DNA from: QHXW01 sp035280425
GTDB taxonomy: Bacteria; Acidobacteriota; Terriglobia; Bryobacterales; Bryobacteraceae
Direction of reading: 5' to 3'
DNA: 64,000 bases
Assembly (NCBI GenBank): GCA_035280425.1
Contig: DATEFW010000007.1
Coordinates: 186,001 to 250,000 of the forward strand
The notes beneath the pieces were generated by a model that saw only the letters and a list, made by a program, of their open reading frames with translations, made no database searches and was not told where the DNA came from. Of this stretch, positions 50,653-59,022 are shown piece after piece; positions within the stretch are counted from its first letter, which is position 1, and each line of letters starts with the position of its first letter. The position numbers and the translations under genes were made by a program.

Positions 50653-51090
50653 AAGCACCTCTCGCGCGTGGCCCTCAGGCTTGACCTTCGAGAAAATTTT
50701 TTCGATTTTCCCGTTCCCGCCGATCACAAAAGTGGTGCGCTCGATGCCCATCACTTTCTTACCGTACATGTTCTTCTCTTTCAGGACGCCATAAGCCGTA
50801 GCAGCTTTCTTGTCGACGTCGCAAAGCAACGTGAACGGCAGCTTGTGCTTGGTCTTGAAGCGCGCCTGCGCGGCCGGGGTGTCGGGCGAGATACCGATGA
50901 CCGTTGCCCGCTTCTTTTCAAACTGCTTGATGGCGTCACGAAACTCGTGCGCTTCGGTAGTTCAACCGGGCGTATCGGCGCGCGGGAAAAAATAAAGCAC
51001 GATCCCGTCTTTCATCCGGGAGAGCTGAAACGGTTCGTCAGCGTCGGTTTGTAACTGGATGTCGGGAGCCTGGTCGCCTTCTCGTAGCAT
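50641..51090 (-). CDS. bcp: Bcp-type thiol peroxidase, probable selenoprotein (in-frame TGA = Sec43)
   Basis: This thioredoxin-dependent peroxidase of the Bcp/PrxQ type removes hydroperoxides in the cytoplasm. Reading from the ATG at 51090 gives 149 residues if the TGA at 50962-50964 is read through: an N-terminus GDQAPDIQLQTDADEPFQLS, the strand IVLYFFPRADTPG, then TGA, then TTEAHEFRDAIKQFEKKRAT and VIGISPDTPAAQARF. The TGA falls exactly on the peroxidatic cysteine of the family motif TPGCT. A hairpin fitting a bacterial SECIS follows (50933-50952). The resolving cysteine, normally five residues on, is His48. It lies 38 bases after gatB on the same strand and overlaps the convergent mutS2 end. 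A point nonsense mutation is the alternative. Confidence 0.8.
50933..50952 (-). promoter_or_regulatory. Putative bacterial SECIS element in bcp mRNA
   Basis: In the mRNA, 9 bases after the UGA, GCG-CACGA pairs with UCGUG-A-CGC to form an 8-pair stem with one bulged A, closed by the loop GUU. The loop begins 17 bases after the UGA, inside the range known for bacterial SECIS elements, and contains G followed by U, the pair that SelB recognises in E. coli. It lies within the coding frame, as bacterial SECIS elements do. Confidence 0.7.
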
Positions 51091-51128
51091 GCCCCATCAG
51101 CATACCAGCGCCCGAGCGGAGCCCGCAC

Positions 51129-52607
51129 TCAGCCCAGTTTCTTCCGGAGCAGTTCATTGACGGCAGCGGGGTTGGCCTGCCCGCGCGTAGCTTTCATCAC
51201 CTGCCCGACAAAGAAGCCGAGCACAGCAGCCTTCCCGCCGCGGTACTGTTCGACTTGCTTGGGGTTGGCGGCGATCACGTCGTCAACGATTTTTTCGAGT
51301 GCGCCCGTGTCGCTGATTTGCTTTAATCCCTCGCGCTCGACGATCACGGATGCCGGCTCTCCGGATGCGAACATTTTTGCAAAGACTTCCTTTGCCAGCT
51401 TGATGCTGAGCTCGCCTTTCCGGTTGAGCTGGATCAGCTTTCCAAGATTTTCGGCGCTCACCGGCGATTCGCCGATTTCTTTGCCGGCGGCTTTGAGCGC
51501 ACCGGCCAGATCGCCCATGATCCAATTGGCAGAGGCTTTTGGGTCCTCCGAGATCCGAGCCGTCCCTTCGAAATAATCGCTCACGGACAGCGAAGCGGTC
51601 AGCCAGTTGGCATCGTACTCACTCAATCCATACTGCGCGACAAACCGCTCACGTTTCTTCGCCGGCAATTCCGGCATCGTGGCGCGCACCTGGTTGAGCC
51701 ACTCGTCGCTGATGCGAAGGGGAACAAGATCGGGCTCCGGAAAATAACGATAGTCGTGCGCCGATTCCTTGCTGCGCATACTGACCGTCTCCCCGGAGAC
51801 AGCATTGTAAAGCCGCGTCTCCTGCTCGACCGATCCGCCGCCTTCCAAAACCGCAACCTGGCGGGCGATCTCATAATCGAGCGCCATTTTTAGAAATCGA
51901 AACGAGTTGAGATTCTTGACCTCGGCCTTGGTGCCGAATTTCCCGGCGCCCTTCAGACGCACCGAAACGTTGGCGTCACACCGTAGCTGGCCCTTTTCCA
52001 TGTCGCAGGCCGACACTTCGATGAACTGCATCACCTGTTTCAGTTCGCTGAGGTACGCGTAGGCCTCGTCAGAGCTGCGCATATCGGGCTCGCTGACGAT
52101 CTCGATCAAAGGCGTGCCGCAGCGGTTGAGATCCACGTACGAGTAGCGGTCGGAATCGCGGAAGCCTTCATGGATGCTCTTGCCGGCGTCATCCTCGATG
52201 TGGATGCGCGTAATCCCGATGCGCTTGTGTTCCTCATTGGCCAGCAGGTCCACGTGCCCGTGTTCCGCAAGCGGCTCGTCATATTGGGAAATCTGATAGC
52301 CTTTGGGCAGATCCGGATAAAAATAATTTTTTCGCGCGAGCCGGGAAACCGGGCGAATACGGCAATTGAGCGCCAAAGCCGCCTTCATGGCCATTTCGAC
52401 CGCAGCGCGGTTCAATACCGGCAACGCCCCGGGCAAGCCCAGGCACACCGGGCACACGTGGGTGTTGGGCGGCGCGCCGAAGCCAGTCGGGCAAGCGCAG
52501 TAAATTTTGGTCGCCGTCGCCAGTTGTACGTGCACTTCGAGACCGATGACCGGCTCGTATCTGGAGATCGCTTCCGGCGAAGCCAGTTCCACGACTGGAG
52601 AAGACAT
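51129..52607 (-). CDS. gatB: Asp-tRNA(Asn)/Glu-tRNA(Gln) amidotransferase subunit B
   Basis: GatB phosphorylates and transamidates misacylated Glu-tRNA(Gln) or Asp-tRNA(Asn) within GatCAB. The 492-residue protein has the opening YEPVIGLEVHVQLATATKIY, the zinc site CPTGFGAPPNTHVCPVCLG and a C-terminal YqeY-like helical domain ending NPAAVNELLRKKLG. gatA and gatC are not adjacent. A TATAAT box lies only 7 bases before the ATG, suggesting a leaderless transcript. Confidence 0.96.
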   Translation of the reverse strand: MSSPVVELASPEAISRYEPVIGLEVHVQLATATKIYCACPTGFGAPPNTHVCPVCLGLPGALPVLNRAAVEMAMKAALALNCRIRPVSRLARKNYFYPDLPKGYQISQYDEPLAEHGHVDLLANEEHKRIGITRIHIEDDAGKSIHEGFRDSDRYSYVDLNRCGTPLIEIVSEPDMRSSDEAYAYLSELKQVMQFIEVSACDMEKGQLRCDANVSVRLKGAGKFGTKAEVKNLNSFRFLKMALDYEIARQVAVLEGGGSVEQETRLYNAVSGETVSMRSKESAHDYRYFPEPDLVPLRISDEWLNQVRATMPELPAKKRERFVAQYGLSEYDANWLTASLSVSDYFEGTARISEDPKASANWIMGDLAGALKAAGKEIGESPVSAENLGKLIQLNRKGELSIKLAKEVFAKMFASGEPASVIVEREGLKQISDTGALEKIVDDVIAANPKQVEQYRGGKAAVLGFFVGQVMKATRGQANPAAVNELLRKKLG

Positions 52608-52614
52608 TGGAACT

Positions 52615-52620
52615 ATTATA
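52615..52620 (-). promoter_or_regulatory. -10 box of gatB (leaderless arrangement)
   Basis: The minus strand reads TATAAT at 52620-52615, with the gatB ATG beginning at 52607. A start of transcription at the normal distance would fall on or one base from the A of the ATG. No clear -35 is seen. Confidence 0.5.
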
Positions 52621-52654
52621 AATTGCCGGCCTACACTGCCAGGCCGTGAGATTG

Positions 52655-52660
52655 TATACT
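52655..52660 (+). promoter_or_regulatory. Putative -10 box for the sdhCAB operon
   Basis: TATACT lies 79 bases before the sdhC ATG in the divergent gap with gatB. The -35 region (TACACT 17 bases upstream) is weak, so this is a tentative call. Confidence 0.4.
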
Positions 52661-52739
52661 GAAAGTCCGCCCGGAAAAATAGATCTCGTCACGATCGCGC
52701 AGCGCGGGTCCGTCAATCAGCATCATGGAAAAGTAAAGT

Positions 52740-53435
52740 ATGAGTTCGGTCGCAATCGACAGCCACTTGAATCGCGCAATTCATTTTTATCAGGCGTCCA
52801 TCGGCAAAAAAGCGGTGATGGCCGTGACGGGCGTCATTCTGTTCCTGTACGTGATCGGCCACCTGCTCGGGAACCTCCAGGTCTATCTCGGGCAGGAGCA
52901 GATGGATCGGTATGCGGCTTTTCTGCACTCGATGCCGGGGCCGCTCTGGGCCGTGCGCGTGATCCTGCTGGTGTGCGTCGTGGCGCACATTGTAGCTTCC
53001 ATTCAGCTTACAAGATTGAAGCAACAGGCGCGCCCGGCCGGTTATGTAAAGAAAGAGGCGATCGGTTCCAGTTACGCCTCGCGAACCATGATGTGGAGCG
53101 GGCCGATCATCGCCGCTTTTGTCATTTTTCACATTCTGGATTTGACCACCGGCGGCGCCAACACAGCGCAGTTTCAGGAATTCCATGCCTACGAGAATCT
53201 GGTGTACAGCTTCCGCCGGATTCCGGTTGCGATCGCCTACATCTTCGCTATCGCGCTGCTTTCGATGCATCTCTATCATGGCCTCTGGAGCATGTTTCAA
53301 AGCGCAGGCATCCATCACCCGCGCTACACGCCGGTGATCCGGCGTATTGCCGCGTGGCTGGCGATCCTGATTGCCGCCGGATTCATTTCGATTCCAATCT
53401 CGGTGCTCGCCGGAGTGGTGGGGGCCAATCTGTAG
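52740..53435 (+). CDS. sdhC: Succinate dehydrogenase cytochrome b subunit (b558 type)
   Basis: This subunit anchors the enzyme in the membrane and carries haem b and the quinone site. The 231-residue protein has five helices, starting KKAVMAVTGVILFLYVIGHL; candidate haem histidines lie in VIGHLLGNLQ, VVAHIVAS, IFHILDL and SMHLYHGLWSMFQSAG. It belongs to the single-anchor type seen in Bacteroidetes, Bacillus and Acidobacteria, so no sdhD is expected. sdhA follows after 3 bases. Confidence 0.93.
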   Translation: MSSVAIDSHLNRAIHFYQASIGKKAVMAVTGVILFLYVIGHLLGNLQVYLGQEQMDRYAAFLHSMPGPLWAVRVILLVCVVAHIVASIQLTRLKQQARPAGYVKKEAIGSSYASRTMMWSGPIIAAFVIFHILDLTTGGANTAQFQEFHAYENLVYSFRRIPVAIAYIFAIALLSMHLYHGLWSMFQSAGIHHPRYTPVIRRIAAWLAILIAAGFISIPISVLAGVVGANL

Positions 53436-53438
53436 CCG

Positions 53439-55352
53439 ATGGAACTCACGTCCAACATTCCTTCCGGACCGATCGAAAAGGCCTGGGACAAGGCTCGCTT
53501 TGAAATGAAGCTGGTGAATCCGGCGAACAAGCGCAAGTTCAACTTGATCGTAGTGGGATCGGGGCTTGCGGGCGCATCCGCCACAGCCTCACTTGCGGAG
53601 CTCGGCTACAACGTCACATGTTTTTGTTTTCAGGACAGCCCGCGCCGCGCGCATTCGATTGCCGCCCAGGGAGGCATCAACGCGGCGAAAAATTATCAAA
53701 ACGACGGCGACAGTATCTATCGCCTGTTCTATGACACGGTGAAGGGCGGCGACTTCCGGTCGCGTGAAGCCAACGTCTACCGCCTGGCGCAGATCAGCGT
53801 CAACATTATCGATCAATGCGCGGCGCAGGGCGTGCCCTTCGCGCGCGAGTACGGCGGCACTCTGGCCAACCGGTCATTCGGCGGCGCGCAGGTCTCCCGC
53901 ACGTTTTATGCGCGCGGCCAGACGGGGCAACAACTGCTGCTGGGCGCATATCAAGCGCTCGAACGCCAGGTGGGCGCAGGCAAAGTCAAGATGTTTCCAC
54001 GCACGGAGATGCTGGGGCTCGTTGTGATCGACGGCAAGGCCCGGGGAATCGTCACGCGAAATCTCATCACCGGCAAGATTGAATCGCACGCGGCGGATGC
54101 GGTGGTTCTGGCGACCGGGGGCTACGGCAACGTTTATTATCTTTCCACCAACGCGCGCGGCTCCAACTGCACCGCTATCTGGCGCGCTTACAAACATGGA
54201 GCTGCGTTTGCGAATCCGTGTTTTACTCAGATTCACCCCACATGCATCCCGGTTTCGGGACATTATCAATCGAAGCTCACGCTAATGAGCGAATCCCTGC
54301 GTAACGATGGCCGCATCTGGGTGCCGAAAACCAAGGGCGACAAACGCCCGCCGAACGAAATTCCGGAGACCGAGCGCGATTATTATCTCGAGCGCCGCTA
54401 CCCCAGTTTCGGCAACCTGGTTCCTCGCGACGTGGCATCGCGCAATGCCAAAGCCGTGTGCGACGAAGGGTTGGGCGTCGGCGAGCACGGTTTAGGTGTT
54501 TATCTCGACTTTAAGGACGCCATCCAACGGCTCGGTGTGCAGGTCATTCGCGAGCGTTACGGGAATTTGTTCGACATGTACGAGCGCATCACGGGCGAGG
54601 ACCCTTATAAAGTGCCGATGCGCATCTTTCCGGCCATCCACTACACCATGGGCGGGCTTTGGGTGGATTACAAACTGATGAGCACCATCCCCGGGCTGTT
54701 CGTCATCGGCGAGGCGAATTTTTCCGACCACGGCGCCAACCGCCTCGGCGCCAGCGCGCTGATGCAAGGCCTGGCCGACGGCTACTTCATCCTGCCCTAC
54801 ACCATCGGCGATTATCTGGCGCGCACTAAGCTCGAGAAAGTACAGACCGATTTCGCGGAGTTTCGGCGGGAGGAAGCCGAGGTCCTGGCCATCACCAAAA
54901 AGCTGCTCTCGATCAAAGGCAAGCGCACGGTGACTTCGTTTCATCGCGAACTCGGGCAGATTCTCTGGGACGATTGCGGTATGTCGCGCAACCGGGCGGG
55001 CCTCGAAACGGCCGCGGGGAAAATACGCGCGCTGCGCCAGCAGTATTGGGAGGATGTCGACGTGCTCGGCAGCGATCAGGAACTGAACCAGGCTCTCGAG
55101 CATGCCGGCCGGGTGGCCGACTTTTTCGAGCTGGCCGAGTTGATGTGCATTGACGCACTCAGCCGGGACGAATCCTGCGGCGCGCACTTCCGCGAGGAGT
55201 ACCAGACTCCCGACGGCGAAGCCTTGCGCGACGATGAACATTTCTCCTATGCCGCCGCGTGGGAATTCCAGGGCCTCGACAAGCCACCGCTCCTGCACCG
55301 CGAGCCGCTCAAATTCGAATACGTGCCGCCCACGCAACGGAGCTACAAATAA
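53439..55352 (+). CDS. sdhA: Succinate dehydrogenase flavoprotein subunit
   Basis: SdhA oxidises succinate to fumarate with covalently bound FAD. The 637-residue protein has the dinucleotide motif VVGSGLAGASATASLAELG, the FAD-linking histidine in RRAHSIAAQGGINAAKNYQN and the active-site region FAREYGGTLANRSFGGAQVS. The C-terminal domain ends EYVPPTQRSYK. It is the middle gene of sdhCAB and is normal in length for the b558-type enzyme. Confidence 0.96.
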   Translation: MELTSNIPSGPIEKAWDKARFEMKLVNPANKRKFNLIVVGSGLAGASATASLAELGYNVTCFCFQDSPRRAHSIAAQGGINAAKNYQNDGDSIYRLFYDTVKGGDFRSREANVYRLAQISVNIIDQCAAQGVPFAREYGGTLANRSFGGAQVSRTFYARGQTGQQLLLGAYQALERQVGAGKVKMFPRTEMLGLVVIDGKARGIVTRNLITGKIESHAADAVVLATGGYGNVYYLSTNARGSNCTAIWRAYKHGAAFANPCFTQIHPTCIPVSGHYQSKLTLMSESLRNDGRIWVPKTKGDKRPPNEIPETERDYYLERRYPSFGNLVPRDVASRNAKAVCDEGLGVGEHGLGVYLDFKDAIQRLGVQVIRERYGNLFDMYERITGEDPYKVPMRIFPAIHYTMGGLWVDYKLMSTIPGLFVIGEANFSDHGANRLGASALMQGLADGYFILPYTIGDYLARTKLEKVQTDFAEFRREEAEVLAITKKLLSIKGKRTVTSFHRELGQILWDDCGMSRNRAGLETAAGKIRALRQQYWEDVDVLGSDQELNQALEHAGRVADFFELAELMCIDALSRDESCGAHFREEYQTPDGEALRDDEHFSYAAAWEFQGLDKPPLLHREPLKFEYVPPTQRSYK

Positions 55353-55354
55353 CC

Positions 55355-56131
55355 ATGCGCATCACGCTTCACGTCTGGCGCCAGAAAAACGCAGGCGCAC
55401 CCGGCCGGATGGTGCGATATGAAGCCAAAGATGTGAATCCGGACATGTCGTTTCTCGAAATGCTGGATGTTGTCAATGAGGAGCTGACGAGCCAGGGCGA
55501 GGACCCGATCGCGTTCGACAGCGACTGCCGCGAAGGCATCTGCGGCACGTGCGGCTTTATGATCAACGGTGTGGCGCATGGCCCGCGCCGGGGTACAACC
55601 GTCTGCCAGCTCCACATGCGGAAGTTTAAAGACGGCGACGTGCTGTACATCGAGCCGTGGCGCGCGCGTGCGTTCCCGGTGGTAAAGGACCTGGTCGTCG
55701 ATCGCAGCGCATTCGACCGCATCATCGCCGCCGGCGGCTTCATCTCCGTTCCCACCGGCAGCGCGCCGGATGGCAATGCCATTCCGGTTCCAAAGCGGAA
55801 TGCGGATCTCGCCATGGATGCCGCAGCTTGCATCGGATGCGGAGCGTGTGTCGCAGCTTGCCCCAACGCTTCAGCCGCGCTGTTTGTCGGGGCCAAAATC
55901 ACACACCTGGGTGTGCTGCCGCAAGGCCAGCCGGAGCGTAACGAACGAGCGCTGGCGATGGTCGCTCAATCAAGCGCGGAACTTTTCGGGAGCTGCACCA
56001 ACATCGGGGAGTGTTCGGCGGTTTGCCCCAAGCAGATTCCTCTTGAAGTGATCGCGCGCATGAACCGTGATTTCATCCACGCCAGTTGGACCAACCGCGG
56101 GGAATCGGGCGGCGGCGGCGGAGCAGGCTAG
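55355..56131 (+). CDS. sdhB: Succinate dehydrogenase iron-sulfur subunit
   Basis: SdhB passes electrons from FAD to quinone through three Fe-S clusters. From the ATG at 55355 it has 258 residues. The [2Fe-2S] ligands are in DCREGICGTCGF with a further Cys in TTVCQLH, and the ferredoxin-type ligands are in CIGCGACVAACPN and CTNIGECSAVCPK. The C-terminus ends in a Gly-rich tail. The gene begins 2 bases after sdhA. Confidence 0.96.
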   Translation: MRITLHVWRQKNAGAPGRMVRYEAKDVNPDMSFLEMLDVVNEELTSQGEDPIAFDSDCREGICGTCGFMINGVAHGPRRGTTVCQLHMRKFKDGDVLYIEPWRARAFPVVKDLVVDRSAFDRIIAAGGFISVPTGSAPDGNAIPVPKRNADLAMDAAACIGCGACVAACPNASAALFVGAKITHLGVLPQGQPERNERALAMVAQSSAELFGSCTNIGECSAVCPKQIPLEVIARMNRDFIHASWTNRGESGGGGGAG

Positions 56132-56145
56132 GCGCCCTCAGCCGC

Positions 56146-57096
56146 ATGTACGCCGGCGTCGATCTCGGAGGCACAACCATCGCCTGTGCCGTGGCCTCGG
56201 ACGGCGGTGAGATCGTCCGCGAAAGATCCGTTCCTACTCAATCGAACGACGGCCCGCAGAAAGTTCTGGCGCGGATCAGCGAGTTGGTCTCGGAACTGGC
56301 GGCCGGCGAAGGAAAACTTCTCGCGCTGGGCATGGGCGTTCCTGGATTGCTTGATATTCGGCGCGGGCGTGCGCTTTTCCTTCCTAACTTTCCAACACAG
56401 TGGCGAGACATCGCCGTGGCGGCCGAACTCGCGCGCCCCCTCGGGTGCCCCGTCCACCTCTTAAATGACGCCCGGCTGGCGACCCTCGGTGAGCTGACAT
56501 TCGGCCACGGCCGCACCGCCGATTCCATGGTGTTGTTTACTCTTGGAACCGGAGTCGGTGGCGGCGTGGTGATCGATCGTAAACTGCGGCTGGGCGCGTT
56601 GGGTGCGGCGGGCGAGATCGGCCACCAGACCGTCGTGCCAGACGGCTTGCGGTGCGGCTGCGGGAACCGGGGATGCCTGGAAACAGTCGCCAGCGGGCCG
56701 GCCCTCGCCGCCGAAGGTGTGCGTCTGATGCGCAGCGGCTTGGCGCCCAGGCTCCATGAACTCGTTGGCGGTGAGGCCTCGGCGGTCGGTCCCAAGGAGA
56801 TGGCGGCGGCCGCAGCAGCGGGAGATAATAACGTTCGCGAGGCGATTGTGCGTGCGGCCCGGTATCTCGGCATCGGCGCTTCCAATCTTGTGACGGCCCT
56901 TCACCCGCAGATGATTGTGCTCGCGGGCGGTGTCGCGGCCATTGGAGATCTGCTCATCGAGACCGTTCGCGCAGGGATTCGCGAGCGCGTGCGCATGTTT
57001 CCTCCCGATGACGTTCGCGTGGAACGATCGATGCTGGGAGATCAAGCCGGCGTCCTGGGCGGCATCGCCTTGGCCATGCGCGGCGGCCAGGTTTAA
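56146..57096 (+). CDS. ROK-family sugar kinase (glucokinase-like)
   Basis: ROK kinases phosphorylate hexoses with ATP. From MYAGVDLGGTTIACAVASDG it has 316 residues. The phosphate motif DLGGTT, GTGVGGGVVID and the zinc-binding ROK signature CGCGNRGCLETVASGPA are present. Glucokinase is the likely role, but N-acetylmannosamine kinase or a repressor lineage cannot be excluded; no N-terminal helix-turn-helix is present. It lies 14 bases after sdhB. Confidence 0.88.
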   Translation: MYAGVDLGGTTIACAVASDGGEIVRERSVPTQSNDGPQKVLARISELVSELAAGEGKLLALGMGVPGLLDIRRGRALFLPNFPTQWRDIAVAAELARPLGCPVHLLNDARLATLGELTFGHGRTADSMVLFTLGTGVGGGVVIDRKLRLGALGAAGEIGHQTVVPDGLRCGCGNRGCLETVASGPALAAEGVRLMRSGLAPRLHELVGGEASAVGPKEMAAAAAAGDNNVREAIVRAARYLGIGASNLVTALHPQMIVLAGGVAAIGDLLIETVRAGIRERVRMFPPDDVRVERSMLGDQAGVLGGIALAMRGGQV

Positions 57097-57109
57097 ATAA
57101 GGAATCGGA

Positions 57110-57835
57110 ATGGATTACACCTACCCGGATATTGCCAAGATGATCGATCACTCGCTGCTGAATCCTACACTCACGGCGACCGATCTCGAACAGGGAATCC
57201 AATTAGCTCTCGGCTACAACGTGGCGAGCGTCTGCATCCTGCCTTACTATTTGAAGCGCTGCGCTGAGCGGCTGCATGGGAGCACCGTAAGAGCCAGCAC
57301 CACCATCGGTTTTCCGCACGGCGGCCACGCCACCCTGACCAAGCTCGCCGAGGCGCGGCTGGCGCTCGATCACGGCGGCGAGGAACTGGACATGGTGGTG
57401 AACATCAGCAAGGTGCTCAGCGGCGACTGGAGTTACGTTCGCGACGACATCCGCGCCGTAATCGATACGACCCATGAAGCCGGCAAGAAAGTTAAGGTGA
57501 TTTTCGAAAACTGCTACTTGCAGGACGAGCACAAAATTCGCCTGTGTGAAATCTGCGGTGAACTGAGCGCCGATTGGGTCAAAACCTCGACCGGCTACGG
57601 CACGGGCGGCGCCACACTCGAAGATTTGCAGCTCATGCGCCGGCACGCTCCAGCCGGCGTTCAGGTGAAGGCCGCCGGCGGCGTGCGGGATTTGGACATG
57701 CTGCTGCGCGTGAGAGCCATCGGCGTGAGTCGCGTCGGCGCGTCCAGGACCGCCGCCATGCTGGATGAGTGCCGTCGCCGCCTCGGCTTGCCTGCCATTC
57801 AAGCCGCAGCAGCCGGAGCGCACCCGTCGCGCTGA
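57110..57835 (+). CDS. deoC: Deoxyribose-phosphate aldolase
   Basis: DeoC splits 2-deoxyribose-5-phosphate into glyceraldehyde-3-phosphate and acetaldehyde. The 241-residue TIM barrel has the Schiff-base lysine in WVKTSTGYGTGGATLEDLQL, the second lysine in VKAAGGVRDL, and the opening MIDHSLLNPTLTATDLEQ. It follows the ROK kinase by 13 bases and lies in a small carbohydrate-catabolic group. Confidence 0.95.
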   Translation: MDYTYPDIAKMIDHSLLNPTLTATDLEQGIQLALGYNVASVCILPYYLKRCAERLHGSTVRASTTIGFPHGGHATLTKLAEARLALDHGGEELDMVVNISKVLSGDWSYVRDDIRAVIDTTHEAGKKVKVIFENCYLQDEHKIRLCEICGELSADWVKTSTGYGTGGATLEDLQLMRRHAPAGVQVKAAGGVRDLDMLLRVRAIGVSRVGASRTAAMLDECRRRLGLPAIQAAAAGAHPSR

Positions 57836-57881
57836 ATCGTTTCTTCGCGGTTCCCGGCGGCCCTGTGGCATACTGATCCGG

Positions 57882-58799
57882 ATGATGAAACTCGGTTTCG
57901 TGAGCGCCATTCTACCGGATTTGTCTCTGGATCAAGTTGCCTCCTTCGCGGCCCAAAGCGGCTACGATTGCGTGGAGGTGATGTGCTGGCCGAAAGGCAA
58001 GGCCGAGCGGCGTTACGCCGGCGTGACGCATGTGGACGTCACCGGGTTCACGGCTGATGACGCCAAGCGCGTCAACGAAATCATGAAGCGCGCCGGAGTT
58101 GCCATCAGCGGCCTCGGCTACTATCCCAATCCGCTCGCTCCCGATCCCGCCGAAGCGCAGGTTTATGCCGACCACATCCGGCGCGTCATCCAGGCGGCGA
58201 AACTGCTGGGCGTCGGCGTGGTCAACAGCTTCATCGGCCGCGACTGGACCAAGAGCGTCGATGACAACTGGCCGCGTTTTCTATCCACCTGGAAGCCGCT
58301 CATCCAGTTCGCCGCCGACAACGGAATCAAAATCGGCATCGAAAACTGTCCCATGGCTTTCACCAAAGACGAGTGGCCCGGCGGCAAAAACCTCATGACG
58401 TCGCCGCGCATCTGGCGCAGGGCGTTTGAAGACATTCCCAGCCCCAACTTTGGCCTGAATTTCGATCCGTCGCACTTCATCTGGCAGCACATGAACTATC
58501 TCAAGCCGCTGCGCGAGTTCGCCAATCGCATTTTTCACGTGCACGCCAAGGACGCGCGCGTGGATCGCCGGCGGCTCGACGAAGTCGGCATCATGGCCCA
58601 TCCGAACGACTTCCATACTCCCAAGCTTCCCGGGCTCGGCGATGTCAACTGGGGCCGGTTCTTTTCCGTGTTGACCGAAACAGGCTACGATGGCGCCGTT
58701 TGCGTCGAAGTGGAAGACCGCGCCTACGAAGGTTCGCTCGAAAGCCGGAAAGCATCGCTCACTCACAGCGCGCGCTACCTGCGGCAGTACGTGCCGTAA
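57882..58799 (+). CDS. Sugar phosphate isomerase/epimerase (xylose isomerase-like TIM barrel)
   Basis: The protein belongs to the AP-endonuclease-2/xylose isomerase fold. From MMKLGFVSAILPDLSLDQVA it has 305 residues. Probable metal ligands are in the strand IKIGIENCP, in FGLNFDPSHFIWQ and in RIFHVHAKDARVDRRRL, and a late Glu occurs in GAVCVEVEDRAYEG. The specific substrate is not readable. It lies 46 bases after deoC, consistent with a sugar-use operon. Confidence 0.85.
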   Translation: MMKLGFVSAILPDLSLDQVASFAAQSGYDCVEVMCWPKGKAERRYAGVTHVDVTGFTADDAKRVNEIMKRAGVAISGLGYYPNPLAPDPAEAQVYADHIRRVIQAAKLLGVGVVNSFIGRDWTKSVDDNWPRFLSTWKPLIQFAADNGIKIGIENCPMAFTKDEWPGGKNLMTSPRIWRRAFEDIPSPNFGLNFDPSHFIWQHMNYLKPLREFANRIFHVHAKDARVDRRRLDEVGIMAHPNDFHTPKLPGLGDVNWGRFFSVLTETGYDGAVCVEVEDRAYEGSLESRKASLTHSARYLRQYVP

Positions 58800-58913
58800 G
58801 GCCGTTTTTGGTCTGCAACCTGCGGCGGCCCGCCGACCCCACAACGCTCATCTGGAATGCTTTAGCTCGGTCCACTGGAACGCCCAAAAATGTGCTATTT
58901 CAACCTGTTTCAA

Positions 58914-58922
58914 TGCTATACT
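58914..58922 (+). promoter_or_regulatory. Extended -10 promoter for the PIN/TRAM gene
   Basis: TGCTATACT fits the TG-n-TATAAT extended -10 form with one mismatch. It lies about 100 bases before the GTG start at 59023. A -35 hexamer is not evident, which is acceptable for extended -10 promoters. Confidence 0.5.
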
Positions 58923-59002
58923 CTTTGCCACTGATATTCGTAGCTGGTGATCCGGGTTCTCAGCTCAGGTAATCAGGTATACACGTGCTTAATGAACGAC
59001 GT

Positions 59003-59016
59003 CCACCCGGAGGTGG
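59003..59016 (+). promoter_or_regulatory. Hairpin covering the ribosome site of the PIN/TRAM gene
   Basis: CCACC and GGTGG form a perfect 5-pair stem around the loop CGGA. The ribosome-binding sequence GGAGG (59009-59013) lies in the loop and 3' arm, 9 bases before the GTG start. The hairpin could limit translation initiation. Confidence 0.45.
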
Positions 59017-59022
59017 TGATTT

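Noticed and set aside
50641..50829. Separate 62-residue peroxiredoxin-like gene starting at 50829
   Set aside because: It is only the C-terminal part of the longer frame from 51090; the upstream two-thirds is fully conserved in the same frame, interrupted solely by the TGA.
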